Shown here: positions 31,286-44,927 of the stretch, one piece after another
How the letters are laid out: each line of letters starts with the position of its first letter
Position numbering within the stretch: the stretch's first letter is position 1
NCBI RefSeq assembly: GCF_022539505.1
Contig: NW_025899946.1
Span: 124,001-188,000 of the forward strand
Origin: Lolium rigidum
Lineage: Eukaryota > Streptophyta > Magnoliopsida > Poales > Poaceae
DNA: 64,000 bases
Direction: 5' to 3'
Program-made: the position numbers and the translations under genes
The notes under the pieces: model-generated
Told to the model about the DNA's origin: nothing
What the model saw: only the letters and a program-made list of their open reading frames with translations
Database searches by the model: none

Positions 31286-34200
31286 ATGGTGAGTTCGTCG
31301 CCCTCTCCTTCCTCTAGATCCCGCCCTTCCCTGAACACCGCCGTCGCCGCCGACTTCGGGTGGTCAGCTAGTCCTGTGACTTGGGGTATCTAGCTGACGA
31401 CTGTATGATTCAATTTTCAGAGGTTTATCTAGTTGCTGAATATACTTTTGCCCAAGCGGAATGCTGGGATCCTTGTACGATCAATACAATGTTCAGATAT
31501 GTATATATGTTAAGATTTTATACAAAAAAATAATGGCACTAATGATACATGTGCGCACTGAACAAGTATTAGTTTCCAGATTTTGTCATTTGAGTCAAGT
31601 GGAGTTCCCTTTCGAATGTTACGTTGTTCTGTTGTGATTGGAGAATTGTAGACCGCGAGTTTCTATCTGAATGCTAGGTTTTTAGTCATCATCGACCAAT
31701 CGTATATATGGTATGCTTCCAGCTTAGATTACTCGTTCCACTTCAGCATAAACATATAAATAGAAAAGCTATCCCCAAAATAGATTTCTGTATGATATCT
31801 CTTCCATGTGGCATAGGTCCTAATGTGTTCTTGTTACTTTGTAGGCTAACACGCTGCGATTGTATCTGACTTGCATCCGGAACACTCTGGAGGCTGCCAT
31901 GTGCCTGCAGGTATTCCCATTTGATCACTTCCAGAATCGTCTTTTCTTACACACTGATGCTCAGTCTGTTTTCTGAAGTTCTAACTTACGTAGCATCTGT
32001 TCTGGTTCCCCAGAATTCTAACTTAAGTAGCATCTGTGTCTGGTTTACCTCCAGAATTTTCCTTGTCAAGAAGTCGAGAGGCACAACAAACCAGAGGTGG
32101 AGCTCAAGTAAGCAATCCTTCGAAATGGATGCTGTTTATTTAATGTATGCATTCTTTTATCCGTTCTTTTAAGCTAGTGCAGTGATGTCTCATTTTGAGA
32201 AACTGGATTCTGCTCATGATAGTTGAAAATCGATAAGAACTTCTTTACTGCAGAGAGAACAGTATTCTTCTTCTTTTCATGTTTCATGTATTTGTATGCT
32301 CTGATGGATATGTTGCTACTTGATCAAGCCTATCATACTACATTCTAGAACAGGCTGTAGTGGGCCCTAGTTAGTCCATGAAACTTTGATTGTTACGACT
32401 AGAATACCAGCACTATATTTGGCTAACTTGATAGTGTGTATGCCACTGTGAACTTGTAATCACACATTCACATGTGCTCCCAGCTCCCTTATACATTTGC
32501 TCAAAAGAAAATGTTGCTCATACAAATAATAGCAATTTTTTATTGTATTGCAAATTTTACATTCCCTGTTTTGTTTTTAAACCTTGCCTTGGAGCTCATG
32601 TATGTGAATAAATCATGTTTTGCTCACATCATCTTCTCTTCAATTCTTTACAGGACTAGCCCTGAACTTCTGCTGAATCCAGTAAGGGACACTCTTTTAG
32701 CAGCATCTCAAATTTTAATTTTGATTCTTTATATTGATAAACGTATCTTGTGAGCGTAATCCCCATATTTACATGAATTGATTGTTTTCTTCCCTCACAC
32801 AGATTCTTGAGCAAATAATTGTTCTAAATGCAGAATCATGTGGTCATTAGACACTAGTTCAGATATTTAGTTAAATGCCTCATTCTAATAATCATATTCG
32901 CCCAGCACCAGTATTGTTCATTCCTCACAATGGAATTACTCTTTCTCAATCTGAGCTAAATATTTCCTTTTCTGGATAGTCTAATGAGAGTAGAATATAT
33001 CCTGAAGACTCCCAGGGTAGAATTAAATGGCACTCCATCATGTAACAAATTGACAAGAATGTTATTATTTTGTCATTCTAACTTTCTAACAGACACGCTC
33101 TTCACTAGACTATGCTGGGAATCATAAAAAGCTTTATTTCTGCTGATTGTTTTTAGTACTTCAGTTGATGTTGTTCTTAAGCAAAATTCAGCTTAGCTAG
33201 AAAATTGACTGTTCTTTAATCATGTTATGAAATTTCCAAACTCCATTTTTAAGATCGGGTCTTTGGCTAGGTAAGGACAGGTAACATGGACCACCTCTGT
33301 CTGATAATGACCAGGTACCTAAACCAAAATAATAAGCAACCTGCTTTTATAGTACTTGGGATGAACTAAACCGGAATTGTTACATGTTTCTGAATGTTCA
33401 TATTGTTCTTATGCCTGTGAGCTCGACATACTGAACTTTATGCTTCATATACATGCATAGCATAATGGAATTTAGGATCGATTATATGTACTGTATTTTA
33501 GTATACTTTAATGTAGTTAAAGAACATGACATAGAAAAGTTATGTACTTCATCCTTCATATTTTCTATATGAATTTGGGATTCACAAAACTCTTTCATGA
33601 ATGACAAAAAACATATGCCATAAAATAGGATTGTGGTCACAATTCTAATAACCCTCATATTGTTCAAAACTTCTGAAACTTGCAAAAGGAAGTTTTTTCA
33701 GAATTTTCATTCATATTCTAGATTTTCCTTTTACAGGTGCTCATATGCCGTAATGAAGCCGAGAAGTGTTTGGTAGAGACTTCGATCAATTCAATCCGTA
33801 TAAGCTTGAAGGTAGTGAAAAATAGCTGGTAGATATTATCATATTAATAGTTCTTAGAACATTTAAACTCAACCATTTGTCATCTGCTATGCCATTATAA
33901 ACTTGTTTTCTTATTTGACAGGTTAAGCAGGCAGATGAACTAGAAAATATTCTTGCAAAGAAGTTCCTTAGGTTTTTGTCAATGAGGGCAGAGGCATTCC
34001 AAGTGTTGAGAAGAAAACCAGTTCAGGTATTACAATACTTTTTACACGGGGGACTTCAGTGTTGCCAATAGCTCTAGTAATCAACTTTTCCTAGCAGTAC
34101 AGGAACTGTATTAAACAGAAGATGGACTAGCAGCGCTGCCCAGTAATACAGTATTCAGTAGGACAGAAAGTAGTTTACATTGTTACCTAGAGTATTTAGC

Positions 34201-34969
34201 AACTTTTGAATTTTCATCTTGATAAATTTTTACGACATTGATTAACCATGTTTATCTTCTTTTGTACTGCATGAATGTTAGTGGCCTGCACTATATCAAG
34301 TGACACTTGGGAAGTGGCTTACTTGGTTTTCTGTTCTTTCAGGGTTATGACATTAGCTTCCTCATAACAAACTACCATTGTGAGGACATGCACAAGCATA
34401 AGCTCATAGATTTCATTGTGCAGTTCATGGAGGTAACTAAAGGTCCTGCGAGTTTTAAAGATTTTTTAAAAGGGTTCTCATCACCCAGTAAATAAACAAC
34501 TGAGAATTTAAATGTTTTTGTAGTTTCCCTAATATTATCTTGTGTCCATCTATGTAATATAAACATCTAGCAGTTTGTTCTAAAGTAACAGGAATTTCTG
34601 ATAGAAAATAATTGTTCAGTACATACTGAATTTCTGATGTCATGAAGGGACTACATCCCCAGCTTAATGGTTGTTGTTTTTGGATTGCCCAAACTATACG
34701 AATAAGAGCAAAAAATGCAGAATACTTGCCAATCATGTTAATATTTTTCACAGTACAGCTTTGTCTCACCCAACCATAGCGAAGAATACAAACTGGTGGA
34801 AAGGACTCATTTTGATGCTATATTATAAACTGTTTACAATCTGAACATACTCACAGCACGTCTGCTTCGATTTCTGTAGGACATTGACAAGGAGATCAGC
34901 GAGCTGAAGCTTTCAGTGAATACACGTGGCCGGCTAGTGGCGACAGAGTTCTTGAAGCAGTTCATATGA
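31286..34969 (+). CDS. Actin-related protein 2/3 complex subunit 4 (ARPC4, p20)
   Basis: ARPC4 is a core structural subunit of the cytosolic Arp2/3 complex. With ARPC2 it forms the backbone that holds Arp2 and Arp3 while new actin branches are nucleated. Eight exons: 31286-31288, 31845-31910, 32055-32107, 32654-32681, 33737-33811, 33922-34026, 34343-34432 and 34880-34969. All junctions are GT-AG and the lengths sum to 510 bases, giving 169 residues, the usual family length. Diagnostic phrases are [53 protein letters not shown] and the C-terminal TEFLKQFI. Exon 1 contributes only the ATG, and exon 4 is a 28-base microexon. The leader (31100-31285) is pyrimidine-rich. No defect is seen; I infer a working housekeeping gene. 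Confidence 0.97.
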
Positions 34970-36968
34970 CTTATCACTGTAACAGTGTTCAAAAGTGAAG
35001 TTTACGGCAGGATATTCACACTGTTTCGTAGTTATGCCACCATTCTGCAGGCTTCCATTTTGGTTGGGCAGGAAGGTCTTCTGTAAATTTGTCGTGAGAA
35101 CCTTTTCTTGTTTTTTTAGATCAATTGAGAACTTTTCCCTGTGTATGGAATGATAACTTTTCTTTTATGTAATAACCAGAACTACCTGATTGACAGCTGA
35201 AGTTTGCATTGCCAGCTGAGCAGAACGAGCTTTGAACATTGGGCGTGGTGAAGGATGGACTGAAGTAGTATCCTGATACACATGGAACATGCAGAATTTT
35301 AAGGCATTGTTCGAAATCACCATATACAACAAAAATTGCACAATTTTAAGATTTTTTCAACATGATGGTATCGAAAACCAACCATTTGAAAATATATGCA
35401 GGAACCTGAGACAAATTACTGCGCTCGAAACACAGCCTAATTGATTACAAAGCACATTCTGAAAGCTGATTTTTCTCCAATATCCATTTCATCATCCCTG
35501 ATCTTTCCATTTCAGTGCCTCAAAACCAACTGCCACACAAGAACTAGTACCAAAAAAAAAAAAACACCGCCATCCAACAGTTGGAGAGATGGAAACGACA
35601 CAGTCGAGAATCGCATCGTGGAACGACCGGTTCTCCATTTGGAGCTTCTCGGCCTACTCCCTGGAAGTGTTGGCAGCTTACCTCGGGGTGATGAACTTCC
35701 GATTAATGCAAGGAACAGTGTATCCTGTCAGGAGTGATGCGCTGTTGCCAGGTTTAACTGTGAAACCGGTATTCTAATTAATATATTACAGCAATAACAA
35801 CATCGATAAAAATGGATGTATTCTCCATTCCTGTAAGAGTAATTCCGCATTTGCAGATTGGTCAAAAGACAACCTGGCATGAAGTGATCTCTTGAGGGCT
35901 GCTTTCACAATTTTAGTTCTGATCCCCAAATCTTCAGGAAGGGAACAGACAAAATTGGACCAAGAGCTTAATATTTCAATGGAAAATGCCAGGAGAAAAA
36001 GAACGGATAGTGCATTTCACTTAAAACAACCTACCCTGGTTACTTATTTGTATCTTGATGATTCATTTGTTTGTAGCACTGCCCTTTGATATGAATTGCA
36101 ATCAAAAGATGAGATTGTATTTCAATTGGCCGACAACCACTCTTCTAGTTGTCTGGATACAGTACAATGCAGATTCAACAAACCTTCCACTGTATGCCGT
36201 GAAATTACAGGGCATGCCGAGTACAATGCAGAAGTTCAAACGGGTACAGATGATTTCAGACTTACCCATATATCAATATTTTGATTGTAATAACAGCTTC
36301 TATCATGGAATGGAGGGGGTATTATAAGTTTATAATAACTGCACCAGATTTAGCTTTAAACAGGAGAGCCCCTCCCTACATCTTTTGCGTTTCCACAAAC
36401 GTCTCTGACAGGTGAAGCACAAACGTCTTGTGAAAAGTGCTTATCAATTTGTTTGTTTGGGCTCAGGAAAAAGCCCACAGTTCAAACAATTCCTCTGCTA
36501 CAAGTTGGGAAGAAAGTAGTGTGTTCCACCATCTGACAGAAATAACAAACAGCACGTTCACCAGTAATTTCTTTACACAATCTCCCTAGAGAAAAAGTCA
36601 AAAGTAATGGAATCCATAGCGCAAGTTCAATAGGTAATGCTCAATTTATTGGCTGGTATAAATAGAAGGATACAACACACTTAGTTAGGAGACACCCAAC
36701 CCAGACAGTGCACTACAAGTTTCCAATGATCCATTATTAGTTCAGCAAATGCTTTCAGCAAGTAGCGTGCCTCATACACATTGGGCCGCCATTTGCTAGC
36801 ACTCGATTGCACATGGAAGGACGGTAGATCATGCTAACTAGTAGTATAACACAGAGCCCTACACCTTCCGAGGTATGCATATAGGCTCTTACAACACGAA
36901 TGAATCGGCTCAGCCTAAATAATCAGGTACCAATCACCCTCTAATCAGGAAACTAAAAGCAATGTCGA
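34970..36968. other. Convergent intergenic region, ARPC4 to aspartate kinase
   Basis: Two kilobases between the converging genes, expected to hold both 3' UTRs. There is an A13 run at 35550-35570. No domain-bearing ORF, RNA gene or clear transposon end is visible. Confidence 0.7.
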
Positions 36969-39900
36969 CTAGTTTCCGTGCATGGCGCCGTTCGAGTTAA
37001 CCAGCAACGGGGAACCGTTCTTCTGTGCGATATCCACCTCCTCGACTTCTGACAAGAAGCCGTTCTCGAAGAATGCAGAGTGGAGGGCTTGGACACACTG
37101 CTTCGCCTCGCTGTCGTGGACCACCAAAGAGATGTTCACCTGCTTACGAATAGTTTGCAATCAGGAAGTAGTCATTTCTCCTTACCCATGTGCAGAAAAC
37201 AAAGCTCATATCTATCCAAAGGAAGTGGGAAATACCTTGGACGCCCCTTGCGAGATCATCTGGACGTTGACACCATTTCTCCGTAGAACATTGAACGCCT
37301 GGCAAGCAGGAGCGAGTGTAAAACATGCAAAATCATCAACTGACAGCCAGCAAAAACAATACACCAACTAACTTCGATACTTTGGTATTTGCATTCACTG
37401 GTATTACAGCATCGGCAATAATGTGCGATCACCACAGGACAAGGTTTCAGTTGCTATATAGATATTACCTTTTCAAGAATCAGGGATGATCTCTGTACGT
37501 TCCCTATCAGGGAGATGATTGATCTGTGCTGTAGAAGATGAACAACTGCAATCTTTTCAAGCTCTTCAACTACATTATCTAGCTCCTGCCATGTAATCAA
37601 AACAAAACAATGAACAAGGAGCATAGATCTCACAACAGTAGGACAGTGCCAAGAAGTATTGTTGGCAGAGAACTAAACATGAAAATGGAATATTTACCTG
37701 CTGGATCAATTCACGACTCCACAGTTTTGATGGATCTAGTGTCAATGATATGCTGACTTCACTAGTAGCCACAGAATCAACAGAGATACCCAAATCTTCA
37801 AATATTGAGAAGACCTGCACAAAAGCTATACAGTAAAAAAAAAAGTATAGCTGCATAGAACAAAGAGCCACAACTTCGCCGCTATGTACCTTTGCTAGAA
37901 AGCCATACTGGCCAAGCATCCTTGTGCTCACTATATCAAGCATGGTGATATTTGATTTCAACACAATGCTGGTTAGTATACTCTGGAAAATAAAGTGCAA
38001 TCAGAGGCCAGTAGTAATTATGCATGGAAGAAAAACAATATACTGATAGTCATAGAACAAACCTTGCGCATATCTCTTGTTGTAGTGATCACAGTACCAG
38101 GTGCATGACGGTTATACGAGTTCTTCACTCGAACTGGTATACCACCTTCCCTTGCTGGTCTCATTGATTGCGGATGCAAAACCTAACATAACTAACCTCA
38201 GTAAAAAATAGTAGAATAACAATTGATAAATCGTCAAGGAAGTATCATAGGTAACTTCAGTTAAAAATATAATTGAAACGGAATTCATTGCAGTGAACCA
38301 CAAAACAAGCTAATTTTGAAAAGCTGGGATGGGAGAATAAACATATATTAACATCTTCTGGGTTAAGGTGCAACCAGTAAATTTCCACTATTCTATAACA
38401 AAGGTAAATAAACAGCAAAGAATACCTGTCCACCAAAGTATGCAAGTTCAGCTGCCTCATCAAAAGTCAAAAAGGGTACCGGTACGGCATTTGCATAAAT
38501 ATTTGGATCGCACGTCAACACACCATCTACATCCTTCCAAACCTGTTGTAGATTTTAAAAAATGAGTAATGGCCCCAATACTGCAGTATAGCATAGAGGC
38601 ATCACAAGTCCACCACACTTTGTTCATAGATTTAAGTGTATTCGGTTAAACAGCTGGGCAACATCTCGCGACAGAAAATTAAGAAGAAAATCCAATTGCA
38701 ACACTTTTGGATGCATTAATATAAAAGCTGTGACATCTTTATACATAACAGGTTCTAGCAGCTTAGAACCTGAGGGTTTTCCAGGGTAACCAGACTTTCA
38801 ACAGGTAATTAAAATATCTCGCTAAAATAGAAAACAAACCTGGATTTCTCTTAAACCCAAGGCTTTGCCAATGGTCGTAGCGGTCAAGTCACTTCCACCC
38901 CTTCCTAAAGTAGTGACTGCACATGATTTCCATCCCTGAAAATTTGTATGCGCCTAATCATAAATACAAACAGAACAATTCTGATGCTCTTGCAAATTAA
39001 TTATGTAACATTACAGACCTTCCCAAGGAAACCAGTGACTATAGGAATAGCAGGTTCATCGACCCAATCCCCCTGTAGTCTCTTTGCAACAGCAGGATAA
39101 GTTGCTTCAAGAATATCCGCATTTGTAAAATCATCAGTGGTTATAAAGCCGAGATCAAACGCATCATACTGCAAACAAGCCAAAAAAAAAAGGTTAAGAC
39201 ATCGTTGGACTGAAATATCAATGTTATTTGTGGAACATGTATTACATGTCTAGTAACATGTAGTTACTAAATTTATTACACATACTGAACCAAGGTCACT
39301 TAGTTGCGGGCTTTCTATTCTATGAGCTAATGAAATATTCGTCAAGAATGTAGACATGCCAGGAGGCTTAAGTGCAGTGGTATATAGAAGGAACAGATTT
39401 AACTCTCGATCATCCCTGCTAAAATGAGATGCTAACCTCCCTACTTTGTCAACTCCCTCACACTTGGATATATATATATTAAGCTGACTACTTTCCGCCA
39501 AAAAGAGAAGAAGCTGTCTACTTTCCTGAGTTCGGATTCGGATGGCTAAAGTAGCATAACCAATCTCTGGACTATCATCATATCTTATACTACCTCTGTT
39601 AATAAATGTAAGATGTTTTGAGAGTTAAAACAGAGCTCCCAAAACATCTTATATTCAGAAACGGAGGGTGTAACATATTGCTGCATGTGCTTGCTACAGC
39701 ATAGTAAGTCCATCTCATGGGTCAAATGGTTGAGACCTCTTGGTAGTTATGGTACTAGACTTGCCATATCATTGTAAATAATCAAGTTGAAGCAGTTGGT
39801 TCCATTAATCAACTAAAAGCAGCTGCGAAATAATATATACAAGCAAAGACTCTCAAAGCGTCAATGCTATCCCTACAAGTATAACCTAGTCAGTTTTCTA

Positions 39901-42601
39901 ATGTAGGGAGATATTAGTAAGCCCTTCTGGAAATATTCTGCCTAATTGCATTATATTCCACTTGTCCAAAGAGTAATTGTGACAAAAATATAGAAATTTG
40001 GAAATGTTTGATCAGGGAGACCCAGAGGAGGGCCTAGAATCTAGATACAAATAAATGCCACAAAACAAAGCTTACTGAACTAATAAATTGAATTGCTAGA
40101 AGTATGTACCTGCCGTGCCTTTTTCCCAAGTTTATTCAAATACGCAGCAAATATTCTTGTAGACATGCATTCACCAAAGGAAACAAGGTAATCTCGTGTC
40201 CTAGGTGTCAACTCTTTCATCATAGCAACACCCTTAAGAAGTTGTTCCAATTCGTCCAAAAAACCTGTTCAAAGAAACAGTGAAGATGTGTTGTTTGTAT
40301 AGTAGCACCCTTAAGAAGACTCTTTCATGGAAGACAAACAAATGCTAAGTGCTCAGTTAGCCCAAGAAATGAAATACAAAAAAAATGGTTAAATGCTAAA
40401 GAATCAAAGACACAGCTTGTGAAAGTGTTATGGGTTATGACTTAAGGATCCAGCATGCCACATTTCAGATGGCTGAATTTTTATATGGTGGGGAACACAA
40501 CGAGTATGGGACTTTCAGGATTGAAGTACTTACCATGTCACCTGCTCTATGTTTTCACATTAGTAGTGAAGGGGTATGTGTGAATTAAAAAAATTATGCG
40601 ATAGCAGCTGCATTTGAACTAACTTTATGATTCATGTAGAAGATGTTTTTTTGTTAATAAAACATGTTTGTTACACAAGGCAAGCCTGCCATGTACTGCA
40701 GGACTGATTGGCCGTCGCTAGTAGACAAATAATGTGTTCATGTGTACAGTGTGGTCAATGTACTATTTCAAATACAAGTGTACAGTGTGGTCAATGTACT
40801 ATTTCAAATAACGTGTTTAAGTGTATAGTGAGGTCAATGTACTATATCAAATAATATCATTCGACTGAGGAAAAAATAGTTAAACCAACTAGGGTGGAGC
40901 CACAAGTCTATAGAGTACAAAAGCTGTTGCTGTTGTATATACAACAGAAAGGTACTCGGCGGAAAACGATGTGAATGGATGACAATGACCTGTAGGCTTG
41001 TTACCACCCTATAAATTCCAAAGGAAAAATTGGTGTATTTATGTGGCGTTAACAGATCCTTCTATTGCCATTTAAAATTACAAGGCAAGGTCCTATCCAT
41101 TTCTGGCAACCTGGGCCTCAAAAACAGGGCACCATTCTGCTGACGTTCAAAATATATCTTCAGTGGCTTATGAACTTCAATTTTGAGAATTAATTCATAT
41201 CATGAAAACGAGTAAGGTGGGCAATGCTATGAGCCAAGAGCTTGTTGTTCCTCAATGATCACAGTCCCGGAGTAGCAAAGATACTGGCAGAGTTAATAAT
41301 AGGAAGATGTACAAGGATGGCGGCAATGATCAGGTGACAAAAATAGAAATGGAACAAAGAAAGAGAAAATCCATCACATGCCAAATAAAAAAGTCTATCT
41401 GAAAATATTGGTCTGGTAGGTTAAGTTAAAGGTAAGGCCAAAAAATTGGGCAGCATTCTACTGAAGTTCAAAATATATCTTCAGTGGCTTATGAACTCCA
41501 ATTTTGAGCATTAACTCTATGAGCCAAAAGCATGTCGTTCATCGATGATCATGGACCCGGAGTAGCAAGAATACTGGCCAGAGGTTACTAACAGGAAGAT
41601 GTACAGAGGGATGGCGGCAATCATCAAGGAACAGAAATAGAAAGGGAACACGGAAAGAGAAAATCCATCGCAAGCCAAATAAAAAAGTCTATCTGAAGAT
41701 CTTGGTCTGGTAGGTTAAATTAACCCAAAGCAAAGACCAAAAAAGAGTTCAGCTAATTGGCGAAATGCGAGCCTATTTTATCAGTGGGTCGATCCCTTTC
41801 TGGGTTGGGTGGAGCCTTGGAAACTTTTATGTTAATTTTCAAAGAACTGATTAAACAAGAATTCATTTGGAACTAGCAACTGAAAAATCAAAGTAACATA
41901 CCTGAAACAATGGAGATATCTAATCCAAGCTCGTCAATCGTCCTGCAGAGCAGAGTGAAGGAACAAAAATAGTCAGGATTTGCACACTCCAAACCAGCGC
42001 AAAAAAGAGACAGCAAAATTAGAGAATCAAGGCGCACCTAAAATGAAGCTCCTTGATGGCCTTGAGCTCGTCGAGCTCGGACGCCTTGGGGGCGCCGCAG
42101 CTCACCGCCTTCTCCCCGGCCTACAGTCGGCCCAAGTACATTCACGAATCAGCACCGAATGGAGCTACCAAAAATTCCAAATTACAAGAGTTGAAGCTGG
42201 TAGTGTACCAGGAGGAGGTTGTTGGTGGTCTTCCCCATCGCGGAGAGGACGATGACGGGCGTCTCCTCGGGGAAGCTGAGGATGAGGTCGGCCACCTCCC
42301 TCATCCGCTCCGCCGACGCCACCGAGGACCCGCCGAACTTCATCACCACGGTGAACCCCGCCGCGGCGGGCGGCGCGCCCCCATCCGACACCGCGGGGGC
42401 GGGGGCCTCGCCTTTCTTGAGAGTACTCGTGGCGGCCGCCCCGCTCTGGCACCGGAGCACCAGCCCCCTGCGCGCCCAGCATTGCGCTCCCGGCCTGGCA
42501 CCGGCGGCCGAGCGCAGGGGACACGAGTCCCTCTCCCTCGCGAGCCTGCAGGCCGCCGGGGCCTCCCGCGCGACCGCCGCGAAGCGCAGCGCCGCCGCCA
42601 T
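36969..42601 (-). CDS. Aspartate kinase, plastid, monofunctional (aspartokinase)
   Basis: Phosphorylates aspartate with ATP, the first step to lysine, threonine, isoleucine and methionine in plastids. Minus-strand exons: 42601-42209, 42120-42038, 41942-41902, 40264-40110, 39168-39019, 38935-38840, 38542-38426, 38182-38063, 37982-37890, 37814-37698, 37585-37469, 37298-37236 and 37139-36969. They sum to 1,716 bases, 571 residues, with GT-AG junctions. Residues 1 to about 82 are an alanine/arginine-rich transit peptide. KFGGSS at 88-93 is the catalytic nucleotide/aspartate signature. SFGE and GRGGSD (about 285-290) are further kinase motifs. Two ACT domains follow (about 400-475 and 478-545), consistent with lysine feedback inhibition. 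No homoserine dehydrogenase domain is attached. The start at 42601 precedes the transit peptide and has no in-frame competitor of better context. Confidence 0.97.
39590..39670. mobile_element. Short Stowaway-like MITE in an aspartate kinase intron
   Basis: About 80 bp with ctacctctg at one end and cggagggtg at the other, near TA. Internal arms gtaagatgttttgagag and caaaacatcttat pair strongly. Size and ends fit a minimal Stowaway (Tc1/Mariner) MITE. Confidence 0.65.
40743..40857. repeat. Three tandem repeats in an aspartate kinase intron
   Basis: The unit gtgtacagtgtggtcaatgt plus actatttcaaata is repeated three times with slight decay (about 40743, 40787 and 40820). Confidence 0.8.
41131..41740. 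repeat. Tandem duplication of about 300 bp in an aspartate kinase intron
   Basis: Segment 41131-41440 is repeated at 41447-41740. Shared phrases include ttcaaaatatatcttcagtg, cccggagtagcaa, gatggcggcaat and aaaaaagtctatctgaa. About 40 bases present in the first copy (41196-41228) are missing in the second. Confidence 0.85.
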
Positions 42602-42754
42602 CTCTCCGGCGAGGGATCCAAAAGATTCGATTTTTGCAGATCTCTCCTCTCCCCACCTCCCTTCCTCGCCGGACCGGAGAAGAAGCCCGAGCGAGGAGAG
42701 GAGAAGAATGGCGGCGACAGAGGTGGAGAATGGCAGCGCGGTGGGGATGGCAGG

Positions 42755-42764
42755 GTTTATATAG
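42755..42764 (-). promoter_or_regulatory. TATA box of the aspartate kinase gene
   Basis: The minus strand reads ctatataaac about 155 bases upstream of the start codon. That predicts a transcription start near 42725 and a leader of about 125 bases. The surrounding DNA is GC-rich. Confidence 0.7.
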
Positions 42765-43400
42765 CGGCCGGGGAAACCGACGGCGGGGATGCTGCCTGGC
42801 CGGAACGGACGGCGGCGATGTTTCCGGTAGGTGCCAAGCTGAGATTTTTGACCCCTGGTGGCAACGGCCGGACGCAGAAACGCGAGCGGCGAAAGGGCGC
42901 CGCGGTTATGGCCGGGAGGGCCCGCGTGGAAGCGACTGGTGCAGTGGTTTCTTGTCGCCGTTTTTGGAATTCCACCTACGATGGCACCCATTGGCTTACG
43001 TCGGGTGCCAATGGTTATTTGGTGATGGACAAGTGGATTAGGAGATTTTGTGTCACGTCTCGTAAAGTTGAAAGGGAGGTTCATGATTTTGGTCTAGTTC
43101 TAGTGGCTAGGTTCCGGGTTGCGTCGATTCTGAATGATGGTTGGTTGTTGATGGTATTGTGTGTTTCTTTTGTCGGCTTTGTGGTTTGGATGGGTTATCA
43201 GCCTCGACTGATTATTGGTCTACCGCTTCGCATGTTATTATGAGTTGTTGTTTGCCCATGGCATTCTTGGATGCGCCAATGGGTTGGAAAATTTAGATCT
43301 TGTCCAAAAAGTTGAAATGGAGGTTAACTTTAGTCTAAATTTTGTGGTTCATTTTTGTCACTAATAGTCAGGAGCGGAGCTAGAAATATAATCGAGGGGG
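42765..43400. other. Upstream flank of aspartate kinase, ending in a hAT-like terminus
   Basis: No gene supported. The GC-rich proximal part grades into ordinary AT-rich DNA. At 43369-43383 caggagcggagctag resembles a hAT terminal repeat and is followed by a run of nine G (43396-43404). Confidence 0.55.
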
Positions 43401-43822
43401 GGGGATTGTGTTTGTAATTAGCTTTGTGAAAGGTGGCATTATCGGTGAAAACATGGTGTCCATACTTGTTGGTGAGGGCAATAACCCCCCACGAAGCTCT
43501 ACATGGATGCGCACCTACCGAGGGTACCTTATTCTCAATCGGCGATTGCTTATTGGTATATTTTCTTTCAACGTGAGGGGCTACCTTTTGTCGTCATATT
43601 GCATTAGTAATCTCCACTCGAAACAACTCTAACTTTACATGTTATTACAAGTAGTTGTTGGCGATGGCATCCACACCTTATGTCAGAAGCTTGTGCACTG
43701 GAAGATGTCTTGTGCAAAAATGCTGAAAGGGGAGTTATATTTTGTCTACATATTGTGGCTAAGATGGGTACATAAGAATGTTTATAAGAATACAAACAAA
43801 TAAATTTAAGGAAACTTAAAAG
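43401..43822 (+). repeat. 422-bp direct repeat B, copy 1
   Basis: Reading base by base I found no difference from 49075-49496. It contains no recognisable gene. It may be internal sequence of a hAT-like element, because a hAT-like terminus lies 18 bases upstream. Confidence 0.93.
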
Positions 43823-44927
43823 GAAGGTTCAAATAAACTATAGCCTTTAAGAGGAAGGTTCAAATAAACTATGATTTTATCTATAAAACTATGATTTTCT
43901 TGCAGCTATGGAGTATCAACTCAAAGACTAGAGACCAGGAAGGCTTATATTGGATGATGAACGAGCTTCTAAGTTGTACGATTCCTTGAGGACAAGTGCT
44001 CGAAGCCTTTGATGCTCTTTGCGGGTTCTGCAGTTTTCTCGGCTTGTTTTTTAGGAGGCCGCCCTCCGTTTATCTCGTCGTGTGTGCGTGTAGTGCTAGT
44101 TCATTTGACTTAGATGTATTCCGCAACATTGTGCACTTTTATGTTGAACCTCTCCAGGCTTTAGTAATTTAAAGTCGGACATCTAATGCATTTTATATTA
44201 AAAAATAAAACCAAGGAAATGATTCCAAACTTTTAGAAAGAGAATCAACATAGGCTTCAAGATCCATAAATCACAGAGTTTTTACAATTTTGATTCTTTT
44301 TTTGCCTTTTCCTAATTAATTCAACAGGCCGAGTTCAACCTGTTCGGTTCATCTAGTTCTTGTTCATCTTCAAATTTATGGTTCCTTTTATTATTGATTT
44401 TATTTTCGGAACACATCTCGGATCTTTTTGTTCACGAGAGATTTGAAAAATGTTTACAAAGATTAACATATTTGTTCATGAGGATCTTAAATAAACATGT
44501 TCCGAGGTAAAAAAAAGAAATCATGATACAAATAGTTGCTTAAGAGCTTTTGAACACATGTTCTACCATTTTTCTATGGCCATTTTTCTGGTTCATTCAA
44601 ATATTGTTTGTAAAGTTTATACCGATGTTCCTATTTGTAAACAAGTTCCAAGAGTTCTAAATTTTTGTGTATCGGTTGCACATAAATATATACAATTCTT
44701 AAATGGTTTTAGTCAGGAAATTTTACTTTTTTTGGTGGTTTTATTTTCTGCGTGAATTATTAGTACCCCTTTCATTAGATAAAAAGGGGTGAAACCCCAG
44801 GTTTCATTAAAATGCAACCAAATATCCCAAGGTTCCAGCAAGATATGAACTCAACAGTTAAGGCATAGTCTTACAAACACACAAAGGAAAACTGGGAGAC
44901 ACCAACTGGAGATAGCCACGTGAGCAT
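43823..44927. other. Unassigned segment between repeat B and LTR fragment
   Basis: No supported gene. A 22-base phrase, aggaaggttcaaataaactat, occurs twice at its start (43821 and 43853). At 44784-44812 aaaaggggtgaaaccccagg could fold as a hairpin and resembles an inverted LINE tail. Confidence 0.5.

Noticed and set aside
42053..43243. Long plus-strand ORF of 396 codons opposite the first aspartate kinase exon
   Set aside because: Low-complexity translation from GC-rich DNA, antisense to a well-supported exon, promoter and transit peptide. No domain.
43408..43632. 74-codon ORF identical at 49082-49306
   Set aside because: The identity comes from the duplicated 422-bp segment. There are no domains and no gene structure.
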